Positions 45,754 to 55,386 are shown, numbered from the stretch's first letter. The stretch: DNA of 64,000 nucleotides from Segetibacter sp. 3557_3 (GCF_004354985.1 NZ_SMSK01000015.1:62001-126000), one strand, 5' to 3'. Notes: generated by a model from the letters alone, not told the origin. Program-made: numbers and translations.

Positions 45754-46698
45754 ATGGGCAGCATTTTAAACACGCAACATACAAGCACCACCATTGGCGC
45801 CGGCAAAACAATTACCCTCGCGGGTGCCACCGGGGAACTCGGGCGCCGGATAGCAACGCACTTACGGAACAACGGTGCCACGGTAAGAGCGTTGGTCCGG
45901 AAAGGCAGCAATGGGGCCAACATAGAAGTGCTCCGGTCGATTGGAGCGTCAATAATTGAAGTTGATTACAACAATACCGGGGAACTTATCAATGCTTGTA
46001 TGGGCAGCACCTGTGTTGTTTCAGCATTGTCTGGATTGAGGGAAGTGATTGTTGACACACAAACACGCTTGCTGGATGCTGCGGTAAAAGCAAAAGTGCC
46101 CAGGTTTATTCCTTCGGACTACTCAATTGACTTCACCCGGTTAAAGCCCGGATCAAACCGCAACCTGGATCTTCGGCGGGAGTTCGCGCAAAGACTTGAT
46201 GCGGCACCTATTGCTGCCACCTCAATCCTAAATGGCATGTTTACCGACCTGCTTAGTGGGGACGCTCCTTTGGTACTTTCAAAGATCAGCCGTGTGCTTT
46301 ATTGGGGTAATCCCAACCAGTTGCTTGACTTCACTACCACCGATGATACCGCCGCATTTACTGCTGCAGCAGCCTTGGACAATGAAACCCCACGTTATCT
46401 TCGGATTGCCGGCGAAGTTGCCAGTATAAGGGGTTTGCAACGGGCTGCAAGCGCAGCTTTGGGTAAACCATTTAAGTTGTTCCGGGCCGGAGGACTAGGG
46501 CTCCTGGGTGCAATGATCAAAATCACACGAACGGTAGCGCCCAACAAAGACGATGTTTTTCCACCATGGCAGGGCATGCAGTACATGCACAATATGTTTA
46601 CCGGGCTGCCTAAGCTTAACCCGCTTGATAATGACCGTTACCCGCACATTCAATGGGTTACCATTCAGCAGGTGCTGGAGCGGGAAAGCAAGAGCTAG
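45754..46698 (+). CDS. NmrA-like NAD(P)-dependent reductase
   Basis: An atypical short-chain dehydrogenase of the NmrA / isoflavone-reductase-like group. The Rossmann loop TLAGATGELGRRIA is at the N-terminus. RALVRKG fits the cofactor strand, and the SALSGLREVIVDTQ and PRFIPSDYSIDF stretches fit the substrate side. The start at 45754 avoids a low-complexity leader in the longer frame. About 315 residues. Substrate and pathway are not shown; neighbours are unrelated. Confidence 0.8.
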   Translation: MGSILNTQHTSTTIGAGKTITLAGATGELGRRIATHLRNNGATVRALVRKGSNGANIEVLRSIGASIIEVDYNNTGELINACMGSTCVVSALSGLREVIVDTQTRLLDAAVKAKVPRFIPSDYSIDFTRLKPGSNRNLDLRREFAQRLDAAPIAATSILNGMFTDLLSGDAPLVLSKISRVLYWGNPNQLLDFTTTDDTAAFTAAAALDNETPRYLRIAGEVASIRGLQRAASAALGKPFKLFRAGGLGLLGAMIKITRTVAPNKDDVFPPWQGMQYMHNMFTGLPKLNPLDNDRYPHIQWVTIQQVLERESKS

Positions 46699-47068
46699 TG
46701 CTGACTGGTAATAGGATTGCGGCCGCTTGGTTATGCAGCTTGTATGGGCCAGGTTGATTTCGCATAATCTAAGATCCTTACCCGCCAGCTGGACTGGCCG
46801 GAGTGCAGAACCAATCTTATCCAGCTGGCACTTTTAGAAAGGCGAGTTTGTTGCTAACGTTAACTGAACGTCATAAGTCAAACTATACTGAACGGAACAA
46901 GAAATTGAACGTCACAAATGTTGAGCAACCAGTTTGAATGAATATTGGGTTACAACTAAGTGCTGCGTAGTATTGCTTTCTTTTAGAGAGATGCGAAAGA
47001 CATTAAGCATTGTAAGGGTTAGATGTCTAGCTTAGCATAGGAGCACACAAGCATATCAACAACATCTT
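46699..47068. other. Gap with a short direct repeat, no gene
   Basis: 370 bp. TGAACGTCA occurs at 46865 and 46906, with the variant TGAACGGAA between them at 46889. It could be a regulator site, but nothing else supports it. Confidence 0.4.
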
Positions 47069-47587
47069 ATGCCATCCATTCCCGAACGTTTCAGCTGGGC
47101 GGCAGCCCAATTACATATCAACCCTGATGATCATATCGTGGAAATCGGCTGCGGTGCCGGTCTCTTTGCTGAAGTTATCGCGGCGCAGCTCCACGGGGGC
47201 AGCTTGCTCGCCATTGACAAGTCTCCGGCAATGTTGGAGAAAGCGCGTAAACGAAACCAGGCATTTATAAACAGCGGTGTGTCGGCGTTTGTAAGTGCAG
47301 AATTTGCCAAGGCCAACTTACCCGCGGCTTATTTTGATTGTATCCTTGCCTTCAACGTAAACTTCTTTTGGAAAGATCCGGTGGTTGAGTTGGCAAGTAT
47401 CCGGAGCGCACTAAAACCACGGGGCAAACTATCTATCTTTCTTCAGGCACCTTATGAAATTACGTTAGATGCAGCAGAGCCGGTAAAGCACAGGCTAAGG
47501 GAAAATGGTTTTAAAGTTTTGGATGTGGTATTACAACCAATGCAGCCCACAGCCGTATTGTGCATTGTTGCGCAACCCAACGGTTAA
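47069..47587 (+). CDS. Class I SAM-dependent methyltransferase
   Basis: A small 172-residue methyltransferase with the SAM motif VEIGCGAGLFAE, the following DKSPAMLEKARKR and the later ILAFNVNFFW strand. No substrate domain is attached. It is not ArsM: the Cys residues of arsenite methyltransferases are missing. It stands alone. Confidence 0.85.
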   Translation: MPSIPERFSWAAAQLHINPDDHIVEIGCGAGLFAEVIAAQLHGGSLLAIDKSPAMLEKARKRNQAFINSGVSAFVSAEFAKANLPAAYFDCILAFNVNFFWKDPVVELASIRSALKPRGKLSIFLQAPYEITLDAAEPVKHRLRENGFKVLDVVLQPMQPTAVLCIVAQPNG

Positions 47588-48042
47588 CTAAAACAAGGGG
47601 CAGGACACCTGCAAAGCATACTTCGTTTCGGCAGAATTTTACTCTTAATTGTTCGGCCAAATGACTGTTTGAGGAGCCAGTTATTGGCCTAAAGCATTTG
47701 GATCTGCAGGTTTCTATGCATTTGCTGTGGGTGGACCTGGTTACCCGGTCGTGAGCCCGCGTGAGGGATTGCGTGGAAAGCCCGCAACCCCGCCGTAGGT
47801 GGGGTGAGGACTTGGAACAAAAGCCCGACCCCCAACCCAAGTTGGGGGGCACGCCCAAAAAATCTCATACACGGCATTTGGCGATTCGCCGCATCCATTT
47901 CTTATTCTTCTGTAAATACCTGGAGTGAAAAGCCCGCAATACGTCCACATCTTTAAGTTAGTGTAAGTTATGCCGCGAAATGGAGCCCTTCAAGGCGGCG
48001 TCATTTTTTTGTAGATAGGGCTATGATCTTAAACCATCAAAC
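47588..48042. other. Gap with a tandem hairpin element
   Basis: 455 bp; minus-strand frames through it are produced by GC-rich repeats. See the element at 47752-47861. No gene is supported. Confidence 0.5.
47752..47861. repeat. REP-like element with two related hairpins
   Basis: Hairpin one is at 47788-47804 (CCCCGCC / GGTGGGG). Hairpin two is at 47829-47848 (CCCCCAAC / GTTGGGGG around CCAA). Both are preceded by a GCCCG stretch, so the two are related. The element starts with GCGTGAGGGATTGCGTGG and ends ACGCCCAAAAAAT. Confidence 0.7.
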
Positions 48043-48822
48043 ATGAGAATAGCAACCTATAACGTTAACGGCATAAACGGTCGACTACCTGTTTTACTTC
48101 GTTGGCTCAGTGAAACAACCCCTGATATTGTCTGCCTGCAGGAACTTAAGGCGCCGCAGGAAAAGTTTCCTGAACAGGCCATTGCCGACCTGGGTTACGA
48201 GGCACTATGGCATGGTCAAAAGAGCTGGAACGGGGTTGCCATCCTCTCACGTGTAGGTTCGATTAGTGAAGTTCGGCGCGGATTGCCCGGAGATCCCGAA
48301 GATGAGCATAGTCGTTACCTGGAGGCCGACGTTGCCGGCATCCGCGTCTGCTGCCTGTACCTGCCCAATGGAAATCCCGCCCCGGGACCAAAATTCGAAT
48401 ATAAGTTGCGATGGTTTGACCGGCTGAATGATCATGCGGCTGAATTGCTAAGAATAGACATGCCGGTAATACTTGCAGGGGATTTTAATGTAATGCCTAC
48501 CGATAAAGATGTTTACAAACCCGAGCGATGGCAGGAAGATGCCCTGTTCAGGCCCGAAGTTCGCGAGGCATTTAAATCGCTTGTTGAACAAGGTTGGACA
48601 GACGCGATACGGACTTTTTATCCCGACGAAATCATTTACACCTTCTGGGATTATTTTAGAAACGCATACGGCCGCAATGCAGGTTTGCGTATCGACCATT
48701 TTCTGCTGAGTCCGCAATTTGATGGACGCCTCGTTGCTGCAGGAGTAGACCGCGAGGTACGTGGGTGGGAAAAAACGAGCGATCATGCGCCGGTGTGGAT
48801 TGATGTACTGGATAATCTTTAA
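48043..48822 (+). CDS. xth: Exodeoxyribonuclease III
   Basis: AP endonuclease and 3'-5' exonuclease for base-excision repair. The 259-residue protein shows ATYNVNGI (Asn), DIVCLQELKAP (the Mg-binding Glu), NGVAILSR, AGDFNVMPTD (metal/Asp-Asn), RIDHFLLSP and SDHAPVW (catalytic His). Length and start are typical. Confidence 0.96.
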   Translation: MRIATYNVNGINGRLPVLLRWLSETTPDIVCLQELKAPQEKFPEQAIADLGYEALWHGQKSWNGVAILSRVGSISEVRRGLPGDPEDEHSRYLEADVAGIRVCCLYLPNGNPAPGPKFEYKLRWFDRLNDHAAELLRIDMPVILAGDFNVMPTDKDVYKPERWQEDALFRPEVREAFKSLVEQGWTDAIRTFYPDEIIYTFWDYFRNAYGRNAGLRIDHFLLSPQFDGRLVAAGVDREVRGWEKTSDHAPVWIDVLDNL

Positions 48823-48896
48823 TATATTTTGCACCTGGCACCCGACAATTCCGACCCATAACCGGGGCTGTATTTACCGCTAAAACCTGACCGTAT

Positions 48897-49265
48897 ATGG
48901 AGCCTCATTTTACCGGCGGAGTGAACATAGCCATCAAGATCCCGAAAGCAAAATATGAGCAAACGGTAGCATTTTACCGCGACATCTTGAAACTATCGGT
49001 AGCCGAAAAGCCGATCAGCAATCCTACGGTGAGCAGAACAAATGAAGTAAAATTTGGGAGCAATATCGTGTGGCTCGACTGTGTTGATAATTATACTCAT
49101 TCGGAAGTATGGCTGGACCTGAAGACAAATGATGTAGAAGCAGCGACTGAATACCTGAAAGCAAAAGGGGTTGAGACCTGTGATGAATTAGAGGAGATTC
49201 CTGCCGGTATGCATTGGATAATGGATCCATCGGGAACCCCGTTTATTTTAAACCAGCAAGATTGA
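48897..49265 (+). CDS. VOC (glyoxalase-fold) family protein
   Basis: A 122-residue single vicinal-oxygen-chelate protein. It shows IAIKIPKAKYEQTVAFYRDILKLSV at the N-terminus and GMHWIMDPSGTPFILNQ at the C-terminus. A metal site is not certain. The stop codon TGA overlaps a TTG start of the next gene (ATTGA), so the two are translated together. Confidence 0.85.
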   Translation: MEPHFTGGVNIAIKIPKAKYEQTVAFYRDILKLSVAEKPISNPTVSRTNEVKFGSNIVWLDCVDNYTHSEVWLDLKTNDVEAATEYLKAKGVETCDELEEIPAGMHWIMDPSGTPFILNQQD

Positions 49266-49684
49266 AAACGACACATACAACAAACTACTACAACACCTTT
49301 ATTGCTGTTGCCGAAGATTGCCCGGCAACAATGGGAGAAGTTCCTCAATTAAAGGCAGGTACCAAATCGATCGCCAATCTTGAATTTGAGCTGATGAGTC
49401 GTCATCCCTATGCATTTACCTCGGATGATATTTTGTTCCAGGTGTTTGCAGAACGTAATCAGTTGGATCAAGCAGGGTTTACAGAAGCAAGAGCGGTGCT
49501 ATTTTCCAAAGGGCAGGCATGTTTGCGTTCATCAGCGTTGGGTAAAAGGTATGGTTGGGGTATCCACTTTAATGAAGAAGGTAAGGTTGCTTTGTTTGGC
49601 AGGGAGCAGCCTGAATATCAACAACTGGCCAGGGATACGAACCTCAAACAATTGAAAGCTATGCGTTCGAAGCGCAGCAAGTAA
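49262..49684 (+). CDS. DUF6157 family protein
   Basis: About 140 residues, function unknown. The start is TTG at 49262, whose bases overlap the stop codon of the VOC gene; the protein then begins LKTTHTTNYYNTFIAVAEDCP, as other family members begin. YAFTSDDILFQVFAERN and the YGWGIHFNEEGKVALFG stretch match the family. An ATG further upstream (49214) gives a longer frame that lies inside the VOC gene, so I rejected it. Confidence 0.75.
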   Translation: MKTTHTTNYYNTFIAVAEDCPATMGEVPQLKAGTKSIANLEFELMSRHPYAFTSDDILFQVFAERNQLDQAGFTEARAVLFSKGQACLRSSALGKRYGWGIHFNEEGKVALFGREQPEYQQLARDTNLKQLKAMRSKRSK

Positions 49685-49826
49685 TTCTAAGCAAACAGCG
49701 GATGTAAATCGTACAAAGCATCTAACTGAAACAGGGTGTTCTGTGCAGATCTGAACGAGGGTGTGTGCATATAAATACTCGGCGGCTAACATTCAAACGG
49801 ATTCTGCAGAAGAGCTATTTTCGGAC

Positions 49827-50768
49827 ATGAGAATGTTGAAAATAGCCGGCCGTGTTTTCCTTTTATTGTTTGTGGTATTGAATATTGTTGCCGCATTTCA
49901 TGCCTACCGCTTCACCCATTTTTCGGATACCAACAGCAAGAAGACGAACGCATCAAAACTTAGCCCTGTGGCAAAGTTAAAGACCATTGTATTTGGGATA
50001 TCAAACCCGCGGCCCGTAAATGGCAGGTTGCCAACGCAGAACTATCGGGTCCTTCACCTCCAGAGCAATAAGAAAATAAGTTGCTGGTACATGACACAGC
50101 ATAACAGCAGGGGTACGGTCATCCTCTTTCATGGTTATGGCGGCAATAAATCTTCGATGCTTGACAAGTCAGACGTGTTTTATGCAATGGGTTATAATAC
50201 TTTGTTGGTTGACTTTATGGGTAGCGGTGACTCCGAAGGTAACCAAACCACAATAGGGTTTAAGGAAGCGGAGCAGGTGAAGACATGCTTTGATTTTATC
50301 ACCAGAATGGGCGAAAACCACATCTTCTTATTTGGAACTTCCCTGGGTGCGGTCGCGATATTAAAAGCAGTGAAGGACCATAACATACAGCCTGGCGGCA
50401 TCATGCTCGAATGCCCGTTTGGCACCATGTATGAGACAACTGTGGCGAGGTTTCGCACAATGAATATTCCCCCTTTTCCTATGGCTGGTTTATTGGTTTT
50501 TTGGGGTGGACTTGAAAACGGCTTTTGGGGTTTTGGGCACAACCCTATTGATTACGCAAAAGCGGTTAAATGCCCTACCCTGCTGCTTTATGGTGAGCAA
50601 GATGAAAAGGTAAGCCGGGCAGAAATCGACAATATCTACAAAAACCTAGATGGCAGCAAGCAGTTGAAGACATACCCGCTTGCCGGGCATGAAAATTATC
50701 TTGTGCAATATCGCACGGAATGGATAGCCGACGTGCAGGCGTTTACGGGCGGAACAAATGGTAAATAG
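49827..50768 (+). CDS. Alpha/beta hydrolase, membrane-anchored
   Basis: The 314-residue protein starts with a hydrophobic segment (AGRVFLLLFVVLNIVAAFHAY), likely an anchor. The hydrolase core shows TVILFHGYGGN (oxyanion), FGTSLGA (nucleophile Ser, GxSxG), LLYGEQDEKV (acid) and AGHENYL (His). The family contains esterases and lipases of wide use; the substrate is unknown. I used the ATG at 49827, because the upstream frame has no signal. Confidence 0.85.
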   Translation: MRMLKIAGRVFLLLFVVLNIVAAFHAYRFTHFSDTNSKKTNASKLSPVAKLKTIVFGISNPRPVNGRLPTQNYRVLHLQSNKKISCWYMTQHNSRGTVILFHGYGGNKSSMLDKSDVFYAMGYNTLLVDFMGSGDSEGNQTTIGFKEAEQVKTCFDFITRMGENHIFLFGTSLGAVAILKAVKDHNIQPGGIMLECPFGTMYETTVARFRTMNIPPFPMAGLLVFWGGLENGFWGFGHNPIDYAKAVKCPTLLLYGEQDEKVSRAEIDNIYKNLDGSKQLKTYPLAGHENYLVQYRTEWIADVQAFTGGTNGK

Positions 50769-50870
50769 TTGAAGCGCTGCCCTGCTTATGCGGTAAGTAG
50801 CCGCACCACCTAACTGTTGCGGAATGCTCCAGTTGGAACACATTTTTAGATATACCATGAAGGAGGAGTA

Positions 50871-52508
50871 GTGCAACATTCGCGTATAGTTCATCACCTG
50901 TTTGGCGGGAAAACATGTTCTGTTGTATGCGGAATACTGCTAATAAGCCTGTTTGTTGTAAATGACTGCAGGTTGATTGATGTCATTCTTGAAGGCCGGA
51001 ACGAGCGACCCATGCTCGTGGTATTCGCCTATGCTGCAGCATTTTGCTCGATTATAACTATGATGTTGAACAGGAACATCTGGGTAAAAAAATTTGCCGA
51101 GGTATTGGTGTTTTCTGCGATTTACACCGACCTTCTTTACCTGATGCTCAGCGGCTACCCGTTTTCATACCCCGATGCAATCAACCTCTTTAATAATCCG
51201 GAATACGCCTCAGCTGCCTTTGCGACCTTTAAAATACCTTTTCTGCTTGCCTTCGTTGGTACCGGGATCGCTTTTGCACTGTTACAGTTTTCGCTAAAAC
51301 CTGTTCAGCGCAGGTTTGCACCGGGTTGGCTTATGCTTTTTCTTGTCATTCAGGGAATACTTTATTTATCGTCTGCAAGAGCTGCGGGTTGGCCTGACCT
51401 GATGCCTGCTGTTTACCGGGTTTCTGGCAACCTGCTTACGTCGAATATTGTGCGACCCGAAACACGGTGGCGACGGGATAAGGTAAGGGCTATACCTCTC
51501 GGCAACAAAGTTGATCATGTATTTATCATCGTGGATGAAAGTGTAACCGCAACTGCCCTAAGCATCAACGGTTCACGCTTTTCCACAACACCTTTTCTGC
51601 AGGCAAATACAAACAGGCTTATCAATTTTGGTGTTGCCACTTCATTCACCAACTTTAGTGCGGGTTCCAATCTTTCTCTTATGGCAGGAATGCAAATGCG
51701 CGAGTTGCCTGATACCGGCTATGAGGCCTTTGCAAAGCCAGGCATTTTCCGGTATGCCAGGCAAGCGGGTTATCAAACCTATTTACTTGACGCGCAAACC
51801 CCGGGTGACAAATTGCAGAACTACACGACCAGTCAGGACCTGGCGTTTATTGATAGTATTTATAAGCCTTCACATTCCGAAGATGTTCCATTATTTCACC
51901 GGGACTCGTTGATTGCCGAAAAAATTGCAGCTATCGCCAGCTTAAACGTTCCCACGTTTACCTATGTCAACAAGTTTGGTGCACACTGGCCTTACAACAC
52001 CAACTATCCACCAACGGCCCTGGCAAAAACATTCAGTTCGGTTGAGCAAAAAAGAGAGACAGCAAAACATTATTTCAGGTCGCTGCAATGGAACGTTGAC
52101 CAGTTCTGGCACACCTTAATGAACAGGCTGCCTGCAAACAGCAAACTGCTGATACTTTACACCGCCGACCATGGCGAACACTTTAATGCAAAACCGCTGA
52201 ACATTAAACATGCATCAATTTACCGGGCAAACTCAATTGAAGGTCTCGTTCCTTTGCTTGCAGTTGACCGGGCAGGATTCTTTCCCCCTGGTTACGCTCC
52301 GGAACGGGATCGCTATTCGCATGAATACATCTTCCCAACCCTGCTTGTTGCTATGGGGTATGACCCAGGCTTTGTTGCAGCGCAATACGGACGTACATTA
52401 TTGCAGCCGGCTTGTGAAAAGCCACGCTGGTTTCAAACGGGGGATCTCTTTGGAAGAGGAACCAACAAGCGGGTTGTTGTAGATACGGGTCGCTTACGCC
52501 ATCCTTAA
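50871..52508 (+). CDS. Sulfatase-fold membrane phosphoethanolamine transferase-like protein
   Basis: The 545-residue protein has several N-terminal hydrophobic helices, then an exported alkaline phosphatase/sulfatase-fold domain. HVFIIVDESVTATALS is the metal-binding start, NFSAGSNLSLMAG contains the expected nucleophile region and YTADHGEHF the metal-site Asp/His. Members modify lipid A or envelope glycans with phosphoethanolamine. The start is GTG at 50871, directly behind a perfect AAGGAGG. Those bases are also part of a four-codon frame ATG AAG GAG GAG TAG whose stop overlaps the GTG. Confidence 0.8.
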   Translation: MQHSRIVHHLFGGKTCSVVCGILLISLFVVNDCRLIDVILEGRNERPMLVVFAYAAAFCSIITMMLNRNIWVKKFAEVLVFSAIYTDLLYLMLSGYPFSYPDAINLFNNPEYASAAFATFKIPFLLAFVGTGIAFALLQFSLKPVQRRFAPGWLMLFLVIQGILYLSSARAAGWPDLMPAVYRVSGNLLTSNIVRPETRWRRDKVRAIPLGNKVDHVFIIVDESVTATALSINGSRFSTTPFLQANTNRLINFGVATSFTNFSAGSNLSLMAGMQMRELPDTGYEAFAKPGIFRYARQAGYQTYLLDAQTPGDKLQNYTTSQDLAFIDSIYKPSHSEDVPLFHRDSLIAEKIAAIASLNVPTFTYVNKFGAHWPYNTNYPPTALAKTFSSVEQKRETAKHYFRSLQWNVDQFWHTLMNRLPANSKLLILYTADHGEHFNAKPLNIKHASIYRANSIEGLVPLLAVDRAGFFPPGYAPERDRYSHEYIFPTLLVAMGYDPGFVAAQYGRTLLQPACEKPRWFQTGDLFGRGTNKRVVVDTGRLRHP

Positions 52509-52792
52509 GCCGCAATATGGGATCAACGTCATCAGCAAGAGCAATAGTAATAACCTAGGTGTATACATCATCCGACCCGGAGGACCCTATCCCAAAATCA
52601 ACAAAAAGTATAAGCGGCCGGTCAAACGGCTGCACGCCCGCAGTTCGCAAAAAAGATTTAGGTGTTATGCCGTCTGCATGCAAGTGACCGCCCTTAAACG
52701 GGTTTATTTTGCTTATTAACAAATGAATGTGGTTAAATGCATTGCTGCCCCGGTTAATAGTGATACTTTTATCGAATATTAATATCAACGTT

Positions 52793-52990
52793 ATGACAGA
52801 AAAAGGAACCGTAAAGTTTTTCAACGTATTGAAAGGCTTTGGCTTTATCACCAGCAATGAAGGAAAAGATTATTTTATACATACTTCAGGGCTTAATGGT
52901 GGCTCACTGAAAGATGGTGCCAGTGTTGAGTTTGAAACAAGACAGGGACAGAAAGGCCTCGAGGCTTACAATGTTGAAGTACTTGATTAA
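52793..52990 (+). CDS. Cold-shock-domain protein
   Basis: A 65-residue CSD protein that binds single-stranded nucleic acid. RNP1 reads KGFGFIT and RNP2 reads YFIHTS. I placed the start at 52793. The upstream 280 bp without a gene could form a long leader, as is common for csp genes. A perfect 10-bp stem terminator follows. Confidence 0.94.
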   Translation: MTEKGTVKFFNVLKGFGFITSNEGKDYFIHTSGLNGGSLKDGASVEFETRQGQKGLEAYNVEVLD

Positions 52991-53011
52991 GTTTGCTAAA
53001 CATCTTGCAAA

Positions 53012-53038
53012 AATGCCACCCCAGCGGGTGGCATTTTC
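53012..53038 (+). terminator. Intrinsic terminator of the cold-shock gene
   Basis: AATGCCACCC and GGGTGGCATT form a perfect 10-bp stem around CAGC, followed by TTTTC. It begins 21 bp after the stop codon. Confidence 0.92.
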
Positions 53039-53154
53039 ATTTACGCTATATTAATATCGGAAGGTCACATTATGCTGCTGATGACTTTGCAACCATGAAC
53101 GCTGTGGGAGCAAATGCCTGGCTTGATCCTGCGCCAATATAGCCCGGTTTCGAA

Positions 53155-53580
53155 CTACTCGAACTCTCCCGGAGCCAGGCATACCTGCCAATATTCAATT
53201 ATTTTCCTGATGGTGTTTTCGATGTCGTTAAACGATGTTGGTTTTACAAAAAATCCCTGGACCGATAATGAATAGGCATCAAGGACGGCTTTTTTTGTTG
53301 CGCCGGTTGTAAAAAACAGGTAGGGAATACACTTTCTCTGCAGTTTTTCATTTGTAAAAATCTTGTTCCTTAGTTCAAAGCCGTCCATCTTCGGCATGTT
53401 GATGTCAGATAAAATTAAAAACGGCTGGTCATCCGACTCATTCAAATAGCGCAGGGCATCATCACCATCCTGGAAAAACCTGATCTTGTTTACATAACCA
53501 AGCCGTGCAAATATCTCCACCAGGATCAACTGATCGTCGACATCATCTTCAATAACGATTATCGGCCCCAATTTATTCAT
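53155..53580 (-). CDS. Single-domain response regulator (CheY-like)
   Basis: A 141-residue receiver domain with no output domain. The acidic pocket is EDDVDD near residue 11, the phosphoacceptor Asp59 lies in ILSDINMPKMDG, the Thr is in FFTTG and the Lys in FVKPTS. Such proteins work in phosphorelays or bind a partner directly. No histidine kinase is adjacent. Confidence 0.9.
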   Translation of the reverse strand: MNKLGPIIVIEDDVDDQLILVEIFARLGYVNKIRFFQDGDDALRYLNESDDQPFLILSDINMPKMDGFELRNKIFTNEKLQRKCIPYLFFTTGATKKAVLDAYSLSVQGFFVKPTSFNDIENTIRKIIEYWQVCLAPGEFE

Positions 53581-53814
53581 ATCTGCAGTATTTACTGTAA
53601 TGTAAATAAATAAACCGGGGTGAAGTAATCACCAACAAACTTCTGCCCGGCAAGCGAAGTTCTTCTCTACTCCCCGCGAGTAAATCAAACATAAAACCTG
53701 CGGGTAAGGGTATACCACCTGTGTACCTAATAGCACTACCCCTTACTGCAATTGGGTTAAAGTAAGTAAATTCAATCGCAATTACTTCAGCACCTTTATA
53801 AACCTTCACTCCTC

Positions 53815-54480
53815 ATGCAAGCAATAAGAAAATCGGTGTTCCTGCTTATCACCCTTTCCTTACTGGTAAGTTGTAATGGAACATCTACCGCCATGAAAGA
53901 CGATGGAACAACACAAACCAGGAAAAAAGTCGTTGGCGGAGGTTGCGATGGCTGTGAACTGATGTTTGTTGGTATGCCAAAGAATATCGATCATATTGAT
54001 ACGAGTGCGGGGTGGAATGAAAAAGGACAAAAGCTGGCGATTAGCGGGGCGATATATAAAGCTGATGGTAAAACCCCTGCACCCAATGTGATCCTGTATT
54101 ACTGGCAAACGGATAATAGTGGCGTCTATTCTCCGGTTGACGGTATGGCCGTTGAAGCAAGATCTCATGGTCATATTCGCGGATGGATTAAAACCAATCC
54201 TCAAGGCAGGTATTCAATTTACACCATCCGTCCGGCTCCGTACCGGGATCGTTCAAGCCCGGCACACATTCATATCTCCCTTAAAGAGCCAACAATAAAC
54301 AACGAATACTACATTGACGATTTCCAATTTGATGACGACCAATTATTGACTAACGCAATAAGACAGCAAGCTGATAATCGTGGTGGAAGCGGGATCTTAA
54401 AAACGGTGAAGCGCGGCAACCTGGAGCTCGGCACACGCAACATTATACTTGGATTGAATATACCCGGGTACCCGCGATAA
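53815..54480 (+). CDS. Intradiol-dioxygenase-like lipoprotein
   Basis: The 221-residue protein has a lipobox (LLVSC, Cys20), so it is anchored in the envelope. A Gly/Cys-rich VVGGGCDGCEL follows. The fold is that of intradiol ring-cleavage dioxygenases (protocatechuate 3,4-dioxygenase beta): GAIYKADGKTPAPNVILYYWQTD, GRYSIYTIRPAPYRDRSSPAHIHISL. The Fe ligands, two Tyr and two His, seem present. A secreted form is common in Bacteroidota; whether it has catalytic activity is open. Confidence 0.8.
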   Translation: MQAIRKSVFLLITLSLLVSCNGTSTAMKDDGTTQTRKKVVGGGCDGCELMFVGMPKNIDHIDTSAGWNEKGQKLAISGAIYKADGKTPAPNVILYYWQTDNSGVYSPVDGMAVEARSHGHIRGWIKTNPQGRYSIYTIRPAPYRDRSSPAHIHISLKEPTINNEYYIDDFQFDDDQLLTNAIRQQADNRGGSGILKTVKRGNLELGTRNIILGLNIPGYPR

Positions 54481-54533
54481 ATTGCGAAGCACTATTTGCA
54501 CGATAAAAAGTTTATTTTATTCAACTGAAGTGT

Positions 54534-55016
54534 ATGCAAGCTCGATTTGAGAAGCTAACCAGGAAGCAAGTTATAGGCGTGAGAAAGCGCATGTCATTCG
54601 CTGAAGACCTTACCCCGGCGCTATGGCAAGCATTTATGCCAGGGCGAAAAGAGATAGCAAACGCCTTAACCAGCAACCTTTACTCCATTGAACAATACGA
54701 TAGTCCTCAATTTTTAGACAACTTCAATCCCCGCGCCACCTATACCAAATGGGCGGCTGTTGAAGTCTCAGATCTAAGCTTCATTCCCAATGGCATGGAG
54801 GCGATGACAATACCTGCAGGGGATTATGCTGTGTTTGTACACAGGGGTCCTGCAAGCCTTGCCCGACAGACCTACCAATACATCTTTGAAACCTGGCTAC
54901 CTTCTGCTGAAGTGAACCTGGACCACCGGCCACATTTTGCTGTGATGGATGAGCACTACCGCGCCGACGACCCGAATGCAACAGAAGAAATTTGGATACC
55001 CGTGAAAGCGCGTTAA
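54534..55016 (+). CDS. GyrI-like / effector-binding domain protein
   Basis: A 160-residue protein with the effector-binding fold of AraC-type regulators and GyrI. KQVIGVRKRMSF, WAAVEVSDLSFIPNGMEAMTIPAGDYAVFVHRG and the YQYIFETWLPS stretch are visible. It has no DNA-binding domain. It could bind a small hydrophobic molecule; the role is unknown. The lipoprotein gene upstream is separated by 53 bp. Confidence 0.85.
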   Translation: MQARFEKLTRKQVIGVRKRMSFAEDLTPALWQAFMPGRKEIANALTSNLYSIEQYDSPQFLDNFNPRATYTKWAAVEVSDLSFIPNGMEAMTIPAGDYAVFVHRGPASLARQTYQYIFETWLPSAEVNLDHRPHFAVMDEHYRADDPNATEEIWIPVKAR

Positions 55017-55386
55017 CCATTCCTTGTATTCAGGATAGACAAGACGATTAAAGTTGATTGTTCATTACCCAGGTTTATTCGTGAGCAAAAAGGCATTATA
55101 GCGCAAGGGTAGAATATTCTGCGTGATCTGTTCCTGGGCATTCGAAGCAGCTCTAAATAGCCCCGAAGCGCGTAAACATGATTAAACCAAGGCGAGACAT
55201 CGGGTGCTCACCCGAATAGAAAAAAGAAAATCAAACCCCGCCCATGCTTTGACCCCGATTATCTTGCATGTTATCCGGCAAATCCCTAATCACTCTTAGC
55301 CAACCAGTAAAAAGTACCACAGAACACCTGAATAGTACCCTTAGGCCTGGTTAAAGGGCGGTAGTTTTGCATCAGAAATAAAGGTC
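55017..55386. other. Intergenic region upstream of the AraC regulator
   Basis: 370 bp with no supported gene. It should carry the AraC gene promoter. No repeat was recognised. Confidence 0.45.

Noticed and set aside
47069-47587. Missing arsM of the arsenosugar operon
   Set aside because: A plain methyltransferase without the Cys residues of ArsM and 30 kb away.
47511-47950. Minus-strand genes after the methyltransferase
   Set aside because: Several overlapping frames are produced by the GC-rich hairpin element.
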